A stretch of DNA of 35,101 nucleotides from Candidatus Symbiopectobacterium sp. 'North America' (GCF_015762685.1 NZ_PEHF01000074.1:1-35101); one strand, 5' to 3'. Counted from the first letter of the stretch, positions 1 to 9,412 are shown. The notes: generated by a model from the letters alone, not told the origin. Translations and numbers: made by a program.

Positions 1-61
1 CTTTATGTAAACAATCAATTATCTCCTTAGCGTGGTTTTTTACATCATTGACCTTCAAACC

Positions 62-104
62 CCTCAGCTGAGTCTGAGGTGTACGGGAGCCAGTCTCCCC
101 CTAC
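62..104 (+). other. Tandem hairpins upstream of the diguanylate cyclase gene
   Basis: Two adjacent inverted repeats lie about 120 bases before the GGDEF gene. The first pairs CCTCAG (62-67) with CTGAGG (74-79), and CTCAGCTGAG (63-72) is itself a perfect palindrome. The second pairs GGGAG (85-89) with CTCCC (95-99) and can be extended by GTA/TAC (81-83 with 102-104). No T-tract follows, so this is not an obvious intrinsic terminator. I do not recognise a riboswitch class; it is not the c-di-GMP GEMM consensus. It may be the end of an upstream gene's transcript or a structured leader. Confidence 0.35.
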
Positions 105-153
105 TGTGAAAGAGAAAGGGTATTTTCAACATTCACTTTCTTAATCATTAACT

Positions 154-180
154 TACATCATGATGTTGAACAGCCGATCG
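154..180 (+). promoter_or_regulatory. Possible FliA (sigma-28) promoter of the GGDEF gene, weak
   Basis: TACA at 154-157, a 15-base spacer and GCCGATCG at 173-180 resemble the FliA consensus TAAA-N15-GCCGATAA (3 of 4 and 6 of 8 positions). The element sits about 43 bases before the ATG at 223, a normal distance for a flagellar class 3 gene. On its own the match is weak. It gains weight because the chemoreceptor and EAL genes in this window carry better FliA-like elements. Confidence 0.3.
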
Positions 181-222
181 CTCGCTGATTTGCGACAACA
201 ATAATAAGCAGAAAGATAATAA

Positions 223-1839
223 ATGAAACCATTTCAGAAGCATTTTATTCTTCAAGTCAATTTACGACGTCTCATTCTTTTCATCGCACTTTCGGGTATG
301 TCAGTTATTTTTGTAAATAGCTATTTCGCCTTCTACGACACACAAAAAAAGTTATTGACCGATCAGTTTTTTAAAATAAATCTCAACTATTCATTAAAAC
401 TCGCAAATACCGTCGAGACTTTTTTCCTCTTCCCAATCACAGCTCAGTTTTAGTGCTCAACTGCTCGCCGATAACATGAAAAACGCCGACACGCTGCAAA
501 AAGAGGTCGAGCGAATTCGGCAGATTGGTCATCGCTTTAATTCCGTCTCGGTCATTGACAAACAGAGCTACATTCGCGCGTTCTCCCCATTGCAACCAGG
601 AGTCATTGATGCGTGCCTGACATCCCCTTCCCATGCGGCCACCGTTCAGGCCAACACCTTTTTTATCAGTCAGCCCTATGTTTCTCTGATTGATAACCTG
701 ATTGTCTATATTTTTGTTCCTATCCACAATGCCGAGGGCGAACAGCTAGGGTACGTCGGCGGTTCTATTTATCTCAACAACCGCAATGCGACAAATGAAT
801 TTATGAATTCGCAGTTTGATGACGATAATTACGATACCTATGTCCTCAATAAAGATGGCACAATTATTTATCATCATGATAAAAGCCGAATCGGGCAAAA
901 AATAGACGACAACTCCTTAAAACAGATGGCGCTATTGGGGAATAAAGGTAATTTTCGTCTGACCGATTCGCAAGGAGCAACATTTTTAGCCAGGCTCGCC
1001 AAAGTTAAACGCGCAGATTGGATTATTCTTACACTACAAACAGAACAAATTGTCACTCAGGTATTAAATAACGTAATGATTGATTTGACAAAAAAACTGC
1101 TCCCGTGCTGCTCATCACCCTGTTCATGATTACCTTGTTGACGATCTACATCGCCAAACCGTTGCGCATGCTGGGATTGGCAGCCAGCCGTATGGACGAT
1201 CCGGATGTCATCAGCAAAATTCGTGCGGTATCCTCCTGGTATTTCGAAGTCGAGCACCTTAAGCGCGTCATCCTATGGGGCACAATTCTGCTACATAAAC
1301 GTATCGGAAAACTCAGTTCGCAGGCTCACACCGACCCGCTCACCGGCCTACTCAACCGGCGTGGATTGCACGAAAACATTGAAATGTCGCTGCTCAACAA
1401 CAGCGTCGTTTCAGTGATTTTTATCGACATTGATCACTTTAAAAATGTGAATGACACCTACGGGCATGATGTGGGTGATGAAGTGATAAAAATGCTGGGA
1501 TGACATTTAAAAACCAACTCGCGCAAAACGGATCTGGTGTGCCGAACCGGCGGTGAAGAGTTTTTAATGCTGCTGCCCGGTATTGATATCCATCTGGCTG
1601 TGGTCATTGCCGAGCGGCTACGCAAAAATGTCGCGGAAATGAGTTTTCCCATCTGCCAACACATCACCATTTCGATTGGCGTAACCTCCTTCCTGCCGAA
1701 AGAAGTGCCTATCGATGCCGCACTTAAAACCGCTGATAACGCACTGTATCGCGCTAAAAAGGCCGGGCGCAACAAAGTGATTGTGCAGGATATCCCAGAG
1801 GACTTGGCGCTGATGCTGCATAAACAGCACAAGGATTAG
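223..1839 (+). pseudogene. Diguanylate cyclase pseudogene, membrane dCache-like sensor plus GGDEF domain
   Basis: Read across frames this encodes about 538 residues: an N-terminal membrane helix (ILFIALSGMSVIFV), an extracytoplasmic dCache-like sensor, a second membrane helix (LLITLFMITLLTIYIA), and a GGDEF domain that would make c-di-GMP from two GTP. The domain start TDPLTGLLNRRG, the active-site GGEEF, and the product-inhibition I-site RKTD exactly five residues before it are all preserved. Three lesions are visible. A frameshift lies at the T run 420-425. A second lies at the A7 run 1090-1096. An in-frame TGA at 1501-1503 sits just before the I-site, where an Arg or Gln codon would be expected. 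The fragments 223-453, about 425-1129, 1105-1503 and 1504-1839 join without loss, so decay looks recent. Confidence 0.85.
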
Positions 1840-1849
1840 CGATGTCGTG

Positions 1850-1886
1850 GGAAAGAAAAACTGGGCGCTGGCGATACTGCGCCCAG
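1850..1886 (-). terminator. Intrinsic terminator of the chemoreceptor gene
   Basis: Inverted repeat CTGGGCGC (1861-1868) and GCGCCCAG (1879-1886) with a 10-base loop. On the minus strand it is followed by TTTTTCTTTC (complement of 1850-1860). It lies just downstream of the chemoreceptor stop at 1895 and also between the two convergent genes. Confidence 0.75.
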
Positions 1887-1894
1887 AAGAGAGA

Positions 1895-2863
1895 TCAAAA
1901 CGAGGTCCAGTCCTGATTATTCTGTGCGGATGTGCCTGTGGCCAAGGCCAGCGTGGGCTTGGCAGGCCGGGCAACCGTTGATTCCCGCACGGCCAACGGC
2001 GTGGCAACCGCCTCCCCAGCGTTAAGTTTGAATGCACTCACTGTATGGGTTAATGCCGACGCCTGGGATTGCAGCGATATCGCCGCTGCCGCTGACTCTT
2101 CCACCAGCGCGGCATTCTGCTGGGTCGTGGTATCAATCTGCCAAACCGCGACGTTAATCTGGCTAACGCCATCGCTCTGCTCTTGGCTGGCTTGAGAAAT
2201 CTCCGTAATGATGGCGTTAACGTCCTGCACATGGTTGGTCAAACGACCCAGAGTTTCATCGGCACTGTCTACCAGATTCATCCCGTCTTGAATGTTGCTG
2301 ACGGAATCATCGATCAGCGTCTTAATCTCCTTGGCTGCCGTCTCACTGCGCTGCGCCAGTGAACGCACTTCGCTGGCGACCACGGCAAAACCGCGCCCTT
2401 GCTCACCCGCGCGCACCGCTTCAACGGCTGCATTGAGTGCCAGAATATTGGTTTGAAATGCAATGCTGTCGATAACGCCAATAATCTCAGCCATGCGCTG
2501 CGATGATGATTGAATACCACGCATTTTTTGCGTCACCGAGAGCATCACTTCACTGCTGTTTTTGGCAGCATCTGATGCCTGATGCGAAACCGACGTTGCC
2601 TGGCGAGTATTATTTGCGGTGTTCTTGATGGTTGAGGTCAGCTCTTCCATGGAGGAGGCGGTTTGTTCCAGCGAACTGGCCTGCTCTTCAGTACGCGCAG
2701 AGAGATCCTGATTCCCCGCGGCAATCTGTGAAGTCGCAATGGAAATCGCCTCGGCACCGTCGCGTACTTGGCTCACAATATGACGCAGGCTGCTGTTCAT
2801 GTTATCCAATGCCTTGAATCCACTGCCGAGGCGATAACCGATGCGCCAGTTAGCGATATTCAT
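1895..2863 (-). CDS. Methyl-accepting chemotaxis protein with sensor, membrane and HAMP region deleted
   Basis: Open frame of 322 residues. Residues 1-16 ([16 protein letters not shown]) are the cytoplasmic N-terminal tip that normally leads into the first membrane helix. Residue 17 on is the end of a HAMP linker ([17 protein letters not shown]) followed by a full cytoplasmic signalling domain. Methylation-helix sequence rich in Gln/Glu pairs (about 50-80), the CheA/CheW-binding hairpin tip (about 126-172, [16 protein letters not shown]) and a C-terminal xWxxF tail (DWTSF) resembling the CheR/CheB docking pentapeptide are present. Both membrane helices and the periplasmic domain, about 200 residues in the family, are missing with the frame kept. 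At residue 150 Val replaces the usual Ala of AAVEAARAGE. The RBS AAGGAG precedes the ATG. The product would be soluble and ligand-blind; I judge it a deletion derivative. Confidence 0.85.
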   Translation of the reverse strand: MNIANWRIGYRLGSGFKALDNMNSSLRHIVSQVRDGAEAISIATSQIAAGNQDLSARTEEQASSLEQTASSMEELTSTIKNTANNTRQATSVSHQASDAAKNSSEVMLSVTQKMRGIQSSSQRMAEIIGVIDSIAFQTNILALNAAVEAVRAGEQGRGFAVVASEVRSLAQRSETAAKEIKTLIDDSVSNIQDGMNLVDSADETLGRLTNHVQDVNAIITEISQASQEQSDGVSQINVAVWQIDTTTQQNAALVEESAAAAISLQSQASALTHTVSAFKLNAGEAVATPLAVRESTVARPAKPTLALATGTSAQNNQDWTSF

Positions 2864-3171
2864 TCTTCACTCCTTTCCATATTGCGTATCACAGCCAGGT
2901 TATTCTTCCATTGTTCAATCCCATCAGAATGAGTGATGACCTGTTGTTGACGAAGCCTGTCTCGCGTTAACACTAAGCAATATAAATGGCTGTTTCGCCG
3001 ATGTTAGGGAAATAGTATCCCCTCACCCATGATTCAGTGCTATCATCGAAAAAATAAAATCTAACGCTAAGAATTGCTGCTTAATGTTCCCCAGCAGTCA
3101 TCGTCAAAATACGTTGCTGATGGTTATTGTTTGCTTCATTTTGCCCCAAATTACCCCTGATGTTTCTAGTT

Positions 3172-3198
3172 TTATCGGCAGTAAGCATATCATCTTTA
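3172..3198 (-). promoter_or_regulatory. FliA (sigma-28) promoter driving the chemoreceptor gene
   Basis: On the minus strand TAAAGATG (from 3198) is followed after the canonical spacing by GCCGATAA (3179 to 3172). This gives TAAA-N15-GCCGATAA with all four -35 core bases and all eight -10 bases matching the enterobacterial flagellar sigma consensus. It points at the chemoreceptor, whose ATG is about 300 bases downstream. That leader is longer than usual for chemoreceptor genes. Confidence 0.7.
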
Positions 3199-3480
3199 CC
3201 TCATTGATCGTTTTAATCACTTAAAAATTAACAAAAAAAGCCAGCACCTATCAATTTAAGTAGATCGATCGACAGAATCATGCAATAAGTAAAAGATACC
3301 TCTGTTGATATTATTTAATAGGGTAAGTGCCGCATCAGATGCAGAGAAAATAGAAAATATTTCTCGTGTAATTCTCGTAGAAAGGATATTTATCGCTAAG
3401 AAAAATAGCGTGAAATAACGGTACGACAACGAAAGCAGTGCTTATCGAAATAAAAAGTAAACGTGGATACCCTTATAATC

Positions 3481-3509
3481 ACGACGCCCGGCGCAATACC
3501 GGGCGTCGT
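3481..3509 (-). terminator. Terminator hairpin downstream of uvrA
   Basis: Perfect 11-base stem ACGACGCCCGG (3481-3491) and CCGGGCGTCGT (3499-3509) with a 7-base loop, 8 bases past the uvrA stop codon. The T-tract on the minus strand is poor (GATTATAAGGG), so termination may be incomplete. Confidence 0.6.
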
Positions 3510-3517
3510 GAACAGCA

Positions 3518-6349
3518 CTACTTGCGTGCCAATATCGGCTTGAGGAAACGGGCAGTGTGCGATGCTTCGCAATTGGCAACCGTCTCCGGGGTGCCGGACA
3601 CCAATATTTGACCGCCACCGCTGCCCCCTTCCGGACCAAGATCCACAATCCAGTCTGCGATTTTAATCACATCCAGATTGTGCTCAATCACCACAATGGT
3701 GTTCCCCTGATCGCGCAACTGGTGCAACACATCCAACAGTTGCTGAATATCGACAAAATGTAGCCCAGTGGTTGGCTCGTCAAGAATATACAGGGTTTGC
3801 CCCGTTCCTCGCTTGGACAACTCGCGGGACAGTTTCACACGCTGTGCTTCACCGCCGGAGAGCGTGATCGCCGACTGGCCAAGACGAATATAAGAAAGCC
3901 CCACATCGATAAGTGTTTGCAGCTTACGCGCCAAGGCAGGAATAGCATCAAAGAAGTCACGCGCCTCTTCAATGGTCATTTCCAGCACTTCGTGAATGCT
4001 TTTACCCTTGTATTTGATTTCCAGCGTTTCACGGTTATAGCGTTTGCCTTTGCACTGATCGCACGGCACATAGATATCCGGCAGGAAGTGCATCTCCACT
4101 TTTATGACGCCATCGCCCTGACAGGCCTCACAGCGCCCGCCGCGCACGTTGAAACTAAAGCGCCCGGGGTTGTATCCGCGGCTTCTCGCTTCTGGCACGC
4201 CAGCAAACAGTTCACGGATGGGGGTAAATACACCTGTGTAGGTCGCCGGGTTGGAACGCGGTGTGCGCCCAATCGGACTTTGATCGATATCGATCACCTT
4301 ATCAAAATGTTCAAGGCCGTGAATCTCACGGTACGGTGCCGGTTCCGCCAGCGTAGCGCCATTGAGCTGACGTTGCGCCAGCGGAAACAGCGTATCGTTA
4401 ATCAGCGTCGATTTACCGGAACCAGAAACACCGGTGATACAAGTGAACAGCCCGACAGGCAGCGTCAGCGTGACATCTTTCAGGTTGTTGCCTTTAGCAC
4501 CCACCAGCTTCAGCACTTTGGTGGGATCGGCAGGCACACGTTGCGACGATACTGAGATTTTTCGCTCACCGCTCAGGTACTGGCCGGTCAACGATTCTGG
4601 CACCGCCATAATCTGTTCTACCGAGCCTTCCGCTACCACCTGGCCGCCGTGTACCCCCGCGCCAGGTCCGATATCAATCACATGATCCGCTGCGCGAATG
4701 GCGTCTTCATCATGCTCCACCACAATCACCGTGTTGCCCAGATTGCGCAGGTGAATCAATGTCTCCAATAGGCGTTCGTTGTCTCGCTGGTGCAAGCCAA
4801 TGGAAGGTTCATCCAGTACATACATCACCCCCACCAGCCCGGCACCAATTTGGCTCGCCAGTCGAATACGCTGTGCTTCACCGCCGGAAAGCGTTTCGGC
4901 AGAACGCGACAGCGACAGGTAGTTCAATCCTACGTTCACCAGGAATTTCAGGCGATCGCCGATCTCCTTCAACACTTTTTCAGCAATCTGCGCGCGCTGA
5001 CTACTTAGCTTCATGTTCTGGAAGAACGTCATCGCATGGCCGATGCTCATGTCGGAAATCTGCGGCAGCGTGGTCTGTTCGACAAACACATGGCGCGCTT
5101 CCTTACGCAGACGCGTGCCGCTGCAACTGGCACAAGGACGGTTACTAATAAACTTGGCCAGTTCTTCGCGCACCGCGCTTGATTCGGTTTCCTTGTAACG
5201 CCGCTCCATGTTGTTCAACACGCCCTCGAAAGGATGGCGTCGCACGGACGTATCGCCACGATCGTTGATGTATTTGAACTCGATAGTGTCTTTACCGGAA
5301 CCGTAAAGAATGACGTGACGAATTTTTTCACTCAGGCTGTCGTAGGGTGCCTCGACATCAAAACGGTAATGCTCCACCAGTGAACGTAGCATCTGAAAAT
5401 AGTAAAAGTTACGTCGATCCCAGCCGCGAATAGCACCGCCTGCCAACGACAGCTCACCGTTTTGCACCACACGTGCCGGATCGAAGAACTGCTGCACGCC
5501 CAACCCATCACAGCTCGGACAAGCGCCAGCCGGATTGTTGAAGGAGAACATGCGAGGCTCCAGCTCATGCATGCTATAGCCACACTGCGGACAAGCGAAA
5601 TTGGCGGAGAACAGCAGTTCAGGCTGCTTGCTATCATCCATATCCGCCACAATGGCGCTACCGCCGGAAAGCTCCAGCGCGGTTTCAAACGATTCCGCCA
5701 GACGCTGTGCCAAATCTTCACGCACTTTGAAACGATCGACGACCACTTCAATGGTGTGTTTCTTCTGTAATTCCAGCTTGGGTGGATCGGAAAGATCGCA
5801 CACCTCACCGTCGATACGGGCGCGGATATAGCCTTGTGTCGCCAGATTTTCCAGCGTTTTGGTGTGCTCCCCTTTGCGATCTTTAACAATGGGGGCGAGC
5901 AGCATCAGGCGAGTACCTTCCGGCTGTGCCAACACGTTATCCACCATCTGGCTGACGGTCTGCGCCGCTAGCGGCACATCGTGATCCGGACAGCGCGGCT
6001 CACCCACGCGGGCAAAGAGCAAGCGCAAATAGTCGTGAATCTCGGTGATGGTGCCCACGGTTGAGCGCGGGTTATGGGACGTGGATTTTTGCTCAATGGA
6101 AATCGCCGGTGCCAACCCTTCGATATGATCGACGTCCGGCTTCTCCATTAAAGAGAGAAACTGGCGCGCATAGGCAGACAACGATTCAACGTAGCGCCGC
6201 TGCCCTTCCGCATACAGGGTATCAAACGCCAGCGACGATTTACCGGACCCCGACAGCCCGGTGACTACAATCAGTTTATCGCGCGGTATTACCAGATTGA
6301 TATTTTTGAGGTTATGAGTACGGGCACCACGAACTTCGATCTTATCCAT
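3518..6349 (-). CDS. uvrA: Excinuclease ABC subunit A
   Basis: Complete 943-residue UvrA (E. coli form is about 940), the damage-scanning ATPase dimer that loads UvrB in nucleotide excision repair. Two ABC ATPase modules are visible. The first has Walker A GLSGSGKS at residues 31-38 and the signature [12 protein letters not shown]. The second has Walker [10 protein letters not shown] and the signature [12 protein letters not shown] with the following Walker [11 protein letters not shown]. Zinc-finger cysteine pairs are intact: CPQC and CPSC in the first half, CEAC and CDQC in the second. The start [14 protein letters not shown] is the family N terminus. It is divergent from ssb across a region with a LexA-type SOS box, the classical enterobacterial arrangement, so SOS induction is expected. 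No lesion seen. Confidence 0.98.
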   Translation of the reverse strand: MDKIEVRGARTHNLKNINLVIPRDKLIVVTGLSGSGKSSLAFDTLYAEGQRRYVESLSAYARQFLSLMEKPDVDHIEGLAPAISIEQKSTSHNPRSTVGTITEIHDYLRLLFARVGEPRCPDHDVPLAAQTVSQMVDNVLAQPEGTRLMLLAPIVKDRKGEHTKTLENLATQGYIRARIDGEVCDLSDPPKLELQKKHTIEVVVDRFKVREDLAQRLAESFETALELSGGSAIVADMDDSKQPELLFSANFACPQCGYSMHELEPRMFSFNNPAGACPSCDGLGVQQFFDPARVVQNGELSLAGGAIRGWDRRNFYYFQMLRSLVEHYRFDVEAPYDSLSEKIRHVILYGSGKDTIEFKYINDRGDTSVRRHPFEGVLNNMERRYKETESSAVREELAKFISNRPCASCSGTRLRKEARHVFVEQTTLPQISDMSIGHAMTFFQNMKLSSQRAQIAEKVLKEIGDRLKFLVNVGLNYLSLSRSAETLSGGEAQRIRLASQIGAGLVGVMYVLDEPSIGLHQRDNERLLETLIHLRNLGNTVIVVEHDEDAIRAADHVIDIGPGAGVHGGQVVAEGSVEQIMAVPESLTGQYLSGERKISVSSQRVPADPTKVLKLVGAKGNNLKDVTLTLPVGLFTCITGVSGSGKSTLINDTLFPLAQRQLNGATLAEPAPYREIHGLEHFDKVIDIDQSPIGRTPRSNPATYTGVFTPIRELFAGVPEARSRGYNPGRFSFNVRGGRCEACQGDGVIKVEMHFLPDIYVPCDQCKGKRYNRETLEIKYKGKSIHEVLEMTIEEARDFFDAIPALARKLQTLIDVGLSYIRLGQSAITLSGGEAQRVKLSRELSKRGTGQTLYILDEPTTGLHFVDIQQLLDVLHQLRDQGNTIVVIEHNLDVIKIADWIVDLGPEGGSGGGQILVSGTPETVANCEASHTARFLKPILARK

Positions 6350-6658
6350 TCACATACATCCCGGAGTTAACGCTATTTTTCATCATCCCGCAGGCGGAGA
6401 TAACCGGTACGAAACGTGCAATTATGACACAAAAAAACACCCGCTGCGTTTTTTAGCACCGCAGATGGCGGCTCAGTGGGGGGACAAGCAGAAGAAACAC
6501 GCTAACAAAAAACTGAATAAATATCCAGTACTCTAATGCAACAATGTAACCAATAAAAAAAGTGTGGATGCAACATCGCGGGTACTCAGCACAGTGCTGG
6601 CATGTTATGATTTCTTCTGGCTTAGACTTTACGTATTGACTCATCAGGAGACACAAGC
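6350..6658. other. uvrA-ssb divergent promoter region
   Basis: A 309-base region between divergent uvrA and ssb. Besides the SOS box (6511-6530), it holds a 13-base palindrome CAGCACAGTGCTG at 6587-6599 and a TATGAT hexamer at 6606-6611 that could be the -10 of an ssb promoter, though no good -35 stands at the right distance. The RBS AGGAG for ssb is at 6646-6650. No coding sequence is supported. Confidence 0.6.
6511..6530. promoter_or_regulatory. LexA SOS box between uvrA and ssb
   Basis: AACTGAATAAATATCCAGTA fits the LexA operator TACTG(TA)5CAGTA. Both CTG and CAG cores are present with exactly ten bases between them and the outer AGTA is kept. Position and context match the known SOS operator of the uvrA-ssb region in E. 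coli, so control of uvrA, and probably one ssb promoter, by LexA is expected. Confidence 0.85.
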
Positions 6659-7201
6659 ATGGCCAGCAGAGGCGTTAATAAAGTGATTCTTGTCGGGAAT
6701 CTGGGGCAAGACCCGGAAGTCCGTTATCTGCCGAACGGTGGTGCCGTTGCTAACCTGACTCTGGCCACGTCAGATACCTGGCGCGACAAGCAGACCGGCG
6801 AGCAGAAAGAGCGCACAGAATGGCACCGCGTCACGCTGTACGGAAAGCTGGCTGAAGTGGCTGGAGAATACCTGCGCAAAGGCTCACAGGTGTATGTTGA
6901 AGGTCAACTGCGTACGCGCAAATGGCAGGATCAGAGCGGGCAGGATCGTTACACCACGGAAGTGGTGGTAGACATTTCCGGCTCTATGCAGATGCTGGGC
7001 GGCCGTCAGGGCGTTGGTGCCCCGGCAGGCGGCAACGCAGGCAACAACGCGCCGCAGGGTGGCTGGGGACAACCGCAGCAGCCTCAGGGTGGTCAGGCCT
7101 TCAGCGGCGGCACACAGCAAGCACCGCGCCAACAGAACAATGCTCCGATTTCTGGCGGCAATGAACCTCCGATGGACTTTGACGACGATATTCCGTTCTA
7201 A
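6659..7201 (+). CDS. ssb: Single-stranded DNA-binding protein
   Basis: Complete 180-residue SSB, close to the E. coli length of 178. Residues 1 to about 115 form the OB fold that binds ssDNA as a tetramer, starting [20 protein letters not shown]. Residues about 116-168 are a Gly/Gln/Pro-rich disordered linker. The C-terminal tip MDFDDDIPF is the conserved docking peptide for replication and repair partners. The RBS AGGAG is eight bases before the ATG, and a strong terminator follows at once. It is divergent from uvrA with a shared SOS box. No defect seen. Confidence 0.98.
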   Translation: MASRGVNKVILVGNLGQDPEVRYLPNGGAVANLTLATSDTWRDKQTGEQKERTEWHRVTLYGKLAEVAGEYLRKGSQVYVEGQLRTRKWQDQSGQDRYTTEVVVDISGSMQMLGGRQGVGAPAGGNAGNNAPQGGWGQPQQPQGGQAFSGGTQQAPRQQNNAPISGGNEPPMDFDDDIPF

Positions 7202-7217
7202 GTTGTTGGTTCAGCAA

Positions 7218-7253
7218 AAACATAACGCCCTGCTTTAGCAGGGCGTTATGTTT
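7218..7253 (+). terminator. Intrinsic terminator of ssb
   Basis: Perfect stem of at least 14 base pairs, ACATAACGCCCTGC (7220-7233) with GCAGGGCGTTATGT (7238-7251), loop TTTA. A-rich and T-rich flanks extend the pairing, so it can work in both directions. Confidence 0.85.
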
Positions 7254-7304
7254 GAAACATTCATGTTGAAATATTCATAATGGTACGACACCGCCCGCCA
7301 TCCA

Positions 7305-7829
7305 CTATTTCATCATTCCCCCGTTATACAGCTCATCGCCCCTTCCCGAATTAATCATTTCTTTAACATACTGCCGACGCTCAGAGCGCGCTTTCGCACT
7401 CTTCGCTCGATTTTCCAGATATTGATCTTCTCGTTCACGCATAACTTGCATGTTTTTTTGTGAGCGATTAAAGCTGGCACTGGCGTTTTTAATCAACGTA
7501 TCAATAGTTGCCTTGATCTTTTCCAAGTTGGTCATTTTTGATGCATGATGCGGGTAAGAAGACGTTTCTATTTTACCTGTCAGTTGCTTTACACGCGCAC
7601 TTACCGTGTCTATATCGGTTAACACCCGTATAAGGCTATTTGCATTAGGACGTTGCCAGAATGTAGGATTTCGCAAATCGCGATTAAACGTCGCCACCTG
7701 ATTTTCAAAGTATCTCAAGGCCTTTATCAATGCCAAGATATCCTTCATGCGGACCGTTTTGGCACTGGTTGTGGTTTCTCTATTAGCCGCACTGGTTTGA
7801 TTACTGTTAGCTGCCGAAATACTCATCAT
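7305..7829 (-). CDS. Hypothetical protein, Ser/Thr/Asn-rich N terminus, helical
   Basis: 174 residues, not recognised. The first 25 residues are rich in Ser, Thr, Asn and Ala and lack a hydrophobic signal peptide. The rest looks helical and strongly charged, with a Lys/Arg/Glu-rich stretch (EREDQYLENRAKSAKARSER) near the C terminus that could form a coiled coil. Two adjacent ATG codons start it (7829 and 7826), with AAGGG about ten bases upstream. The DNA is visibly AT-richer than the flanking genes, a hint of separate origin. A small, polar N terminus with a helical body is a composition seen in type III secretion substrates, but no motif establishes that and no secretion genes are in the window. 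Confidence 0.55.
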   Translation of the reverse strand: MMSISAANSNQTSAANRETTTSAKTVRMKDILALIKALRYFENQVATFNRDLRNPTFWQRPNANSLIRVLTDIDTVSARVKQLTGKIETSSYPHHASKMTNLEKIKATIDTLIKNASASFNRSQKNMQVMREREDQYLENRAKSAKARSERRQYVKEMINSGRGDELYNGGMMK

Positions 7830-7955
7830 TACCGCTGATACCCTTCCATTATTAAATTCAGCAGAAATGCTATAAGGTGATCGACGGGTAATCTTCCATT
7901 TACAGTTCGCTATCAGAGTCCAGCCCGGCGTCTGAATCGATTATCGCAACGCGTG

Positions 7956-8153
7956 CTATGTTTCCCGCTCTGCCACCTGTACTTTTGCCGTTTTTTGCAT
8001 TATTTGGCGCAAGCGGGAGAGCCCAATATCATGTTGATAAAGGTATTCATAAGCGTTCGCGTCCGGTACCAGGTTCTCCAGCAAGATGCGATCCTGTTCC
8101 AGCACGGCCCAATGCAATTTCTCTAAACGGTTTCGGTACATAAAACGCCACAT
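7956..8153 (-). pseudogene. Possible C-terminal remnant of a Rieske-type aromatic oxygenase
   Basis: A 65-residue frame (starts MWRFMYRNRLEKLHW, includes VLEQDRILLENL and YLYQHDIGLSRLRQIM). The pattern of an RxR-x-VL-QD-LLE helix followed by a YQHDIG-R-R tail reminds me of the C-terminal helix of aromatic ring-hydroxylating oxygenase large subunits. The Rieske and catalytic iron domains are absent, so if that is right only the last tenth of the gene remains. It lies 16 bases downstream of the damaged SDR gene on the same strand, consistent with a former oxygenase/dehydrogenase operon. The assignment is from memory and tentative; it may also be a small gene of its own. Confidence 0.3.
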
Positions 8154-8169
8154 ATCACACTGCCCACGC

Positions 8170-8869
8170 TTAACGCAATGTGTATCCCCCGTCGTAATAG
8201 AGTGTGTTGCCCGTCATGTCCGTATTATCGATCAGGAATAGCGCCGCGTCGGCCTGCACTTCTACCGTAGCAGGGCGTTGCAATACATTGAGTTTGCACC
8301 ACTGTTGGTAAGCCGCTTCGCGTACCTGTGCCGGGCGTTGCTGCCACAGCGTGCTGTCGGTCGTTCCCGGTGATAAGCAGTTTATCCTGCGTGGGGCCAG
8401 TTCAACGGCCAGTACGCGCGCCAGACCCTCCAGGGCCGCATTGCACGCGGCATAAGCGGGCGCGCCAAGGCGACACGAAGAAGCGGCACCCGACATCAAT
8501 ACCACCGCCGCATCCGGAAACAGCGAGGGCAATGCGGCATAAACTGCCCAATATTGCCCCCAAAATTTTGCCTGAAACAGCGCTTCGCTGGTCTCCAGGC
8601 TCCCCTCTTGAAACGCCCCCGTAGTGTAAGATGCGGCGGGTGTAAACAGCCCGGCAAGCGAGGTGGTTTGCGCGAAGAAGGCGGCCAGAGAAGCGCGATC
8701 GGTAATGTCAACAGCATAGGCAGATGCCCGCTCGCCCAGTGACTGGAGCGCAGTGGCCCGCTTTTCTGCCGAACGCCCGCCGATCGCCACGCGCGACCAA
8801 TCGCTGAGCCAGAGCGAATCCAATGCCTGAAGTGCCACCAAGAATGGCGTAAGTCTGTGTCTTTTTCAT
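8170..8869 (-). pseudogene. Short-chain dehydrogenase/reductase pseudogene, frameshifted and lacking the catalytic Lys
   Basis: The N terminus (MKKTQTYAILGGTSGIGFALAQ, ATG at 8869) has the Rossmann TGxxGIG motif but runs out of frame after LVARGD. The rest continues in another frame from RVAIGGRSAEK to the C-terminal YDGGYTLR. The join fits loss of one copy of an 11-base direct repeat (CGTGGCGATCG), since LVARGDRVAIGGRS is the expected SDR sequence. The catalytic motif YxxxK reads YAACN near 8440-8455: the codon that should give Lys is AAT (Asn). With both a frameshift and the missing Lys the enzyme is almost certainly dead. It is divergent from a truncated LysR gene, the usual regulator/enzyme arrangement. 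Confidence 0.8.
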
Positions 8870-8917
8870 AAAACAGAGCTTATTGACGAATATCATTCCG
8901 GTAAAATGAAATAAACT

Positions 8918-8936
8918 ATCAACATTTATTCCTGAT
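8918..8936. promoter_or_regulatory. Candidate LysR-type operator between SDR and LysR genes
   Basis: ATCA (8918-8921), 11 bases, TGAT (8933-8936): a dyad of the T-N11-A type used by LysR-family regulators. It lies between two divergent genes 18 bases before the LysR start, the typical autoregulatory position. Confidence 0.35.
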
Positions 8937-8953
8937 ATTCAGCAATAGGTGTT

Positions 8954-9405
8954 ATGCGACATTACCCGGGAGATGACATCGGCGTATTTCTGGCCGTGTG
9001 TGACAGCGGCAACTTCACCGCAGCAGCAGCTCTGCTTGGGCTCACCCCTTCAGCGGTCACCAAAGCCATTCAGCGCTTGGAAAACCGCCTGAAAACCCCA
9101 TTATTTACTCGCACCACCCGACAGCAGACCATAACGGCAGAGGGTGTGATTTATCGGGATGCCTGCCGAACAGCAAGACACGAGGTTGATCGCGTCGAAA
9201 CGCTGCTTGCCAATACCATGGCTGAACCCGCAGGCCAGCGTTAGTCAAGGAGGAACTCGAGCGCGGCGTGCTGGTTAGCGTTCTGGACGAAGTTATTGCC
9301 GGACATTTGCCTATTCATGCTCTATGGCGGGCAACACTGGTAATGTTGCCCCGCTTGCGTCTGGCAATAGATGCGCTGGTCGAGGCCACCGCCGCACAGT
9401 TTTAG
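8954..9405 (+). pseudogene. LysR-family regulator with the effector-binding domain deleted
   Basis: Residues 1 to about 95 carry the winged helix-turn-helix (GNFTAAAALLGLTPSAVTKAIQRLE) and the start of the linker helix. The frame ends with TAG at 9242-9244. One base back, the stretch 9244-9405 reads VKEELERGVLVSVLDEV followed by a tail ending LRLAIDALVEATAAQF, which is the last 50 or so residues of a LysR protein. About 150 residues of effector-binding domain between the two are missing. A deletion that also broke the frame is the simplest reading. The truncated frame could still give a DNA-binding fragment. Confidence 0.75.
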
Positions 9406-9412
9406 TGGGCAA

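Larger units (their letters stand above)
2864..3517. other. Long AT-rich intergenic region between chemoreceptor and uvrA 3' ends
   Basis: No convincing coding sequence on either strand. It contains a strong minus-strand FliA-type promoter at 3172-3198, a leader of about 300 bases running to the chemoreceptor ATG, and the uvrA terminator hairpin at 3481-3509. The stretch 3200-3480 shows nothing I can name. Confidence 0.6.

Noticed and set aside
2982..3004. TAAA followed by GCCGATGT on the plus strand, resembling a FliA promoter
   Set aside because: The spacer is only about 11 bases instead of 15 and no plus-strand gene follows.
3797..4555. Long plus-strand open frame (252 codons) inside uvrA
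   Set aside because: Antisense shadow of a highly conserved intact gene with no RBS and no protein-like motifs.
6587..6599. CAGCACAGTGCTG palindrome as a second LexA box
   Set aside because: It lacks CTG-N10-CAG spacing; only 6511-6530 fits the SOS consensus.
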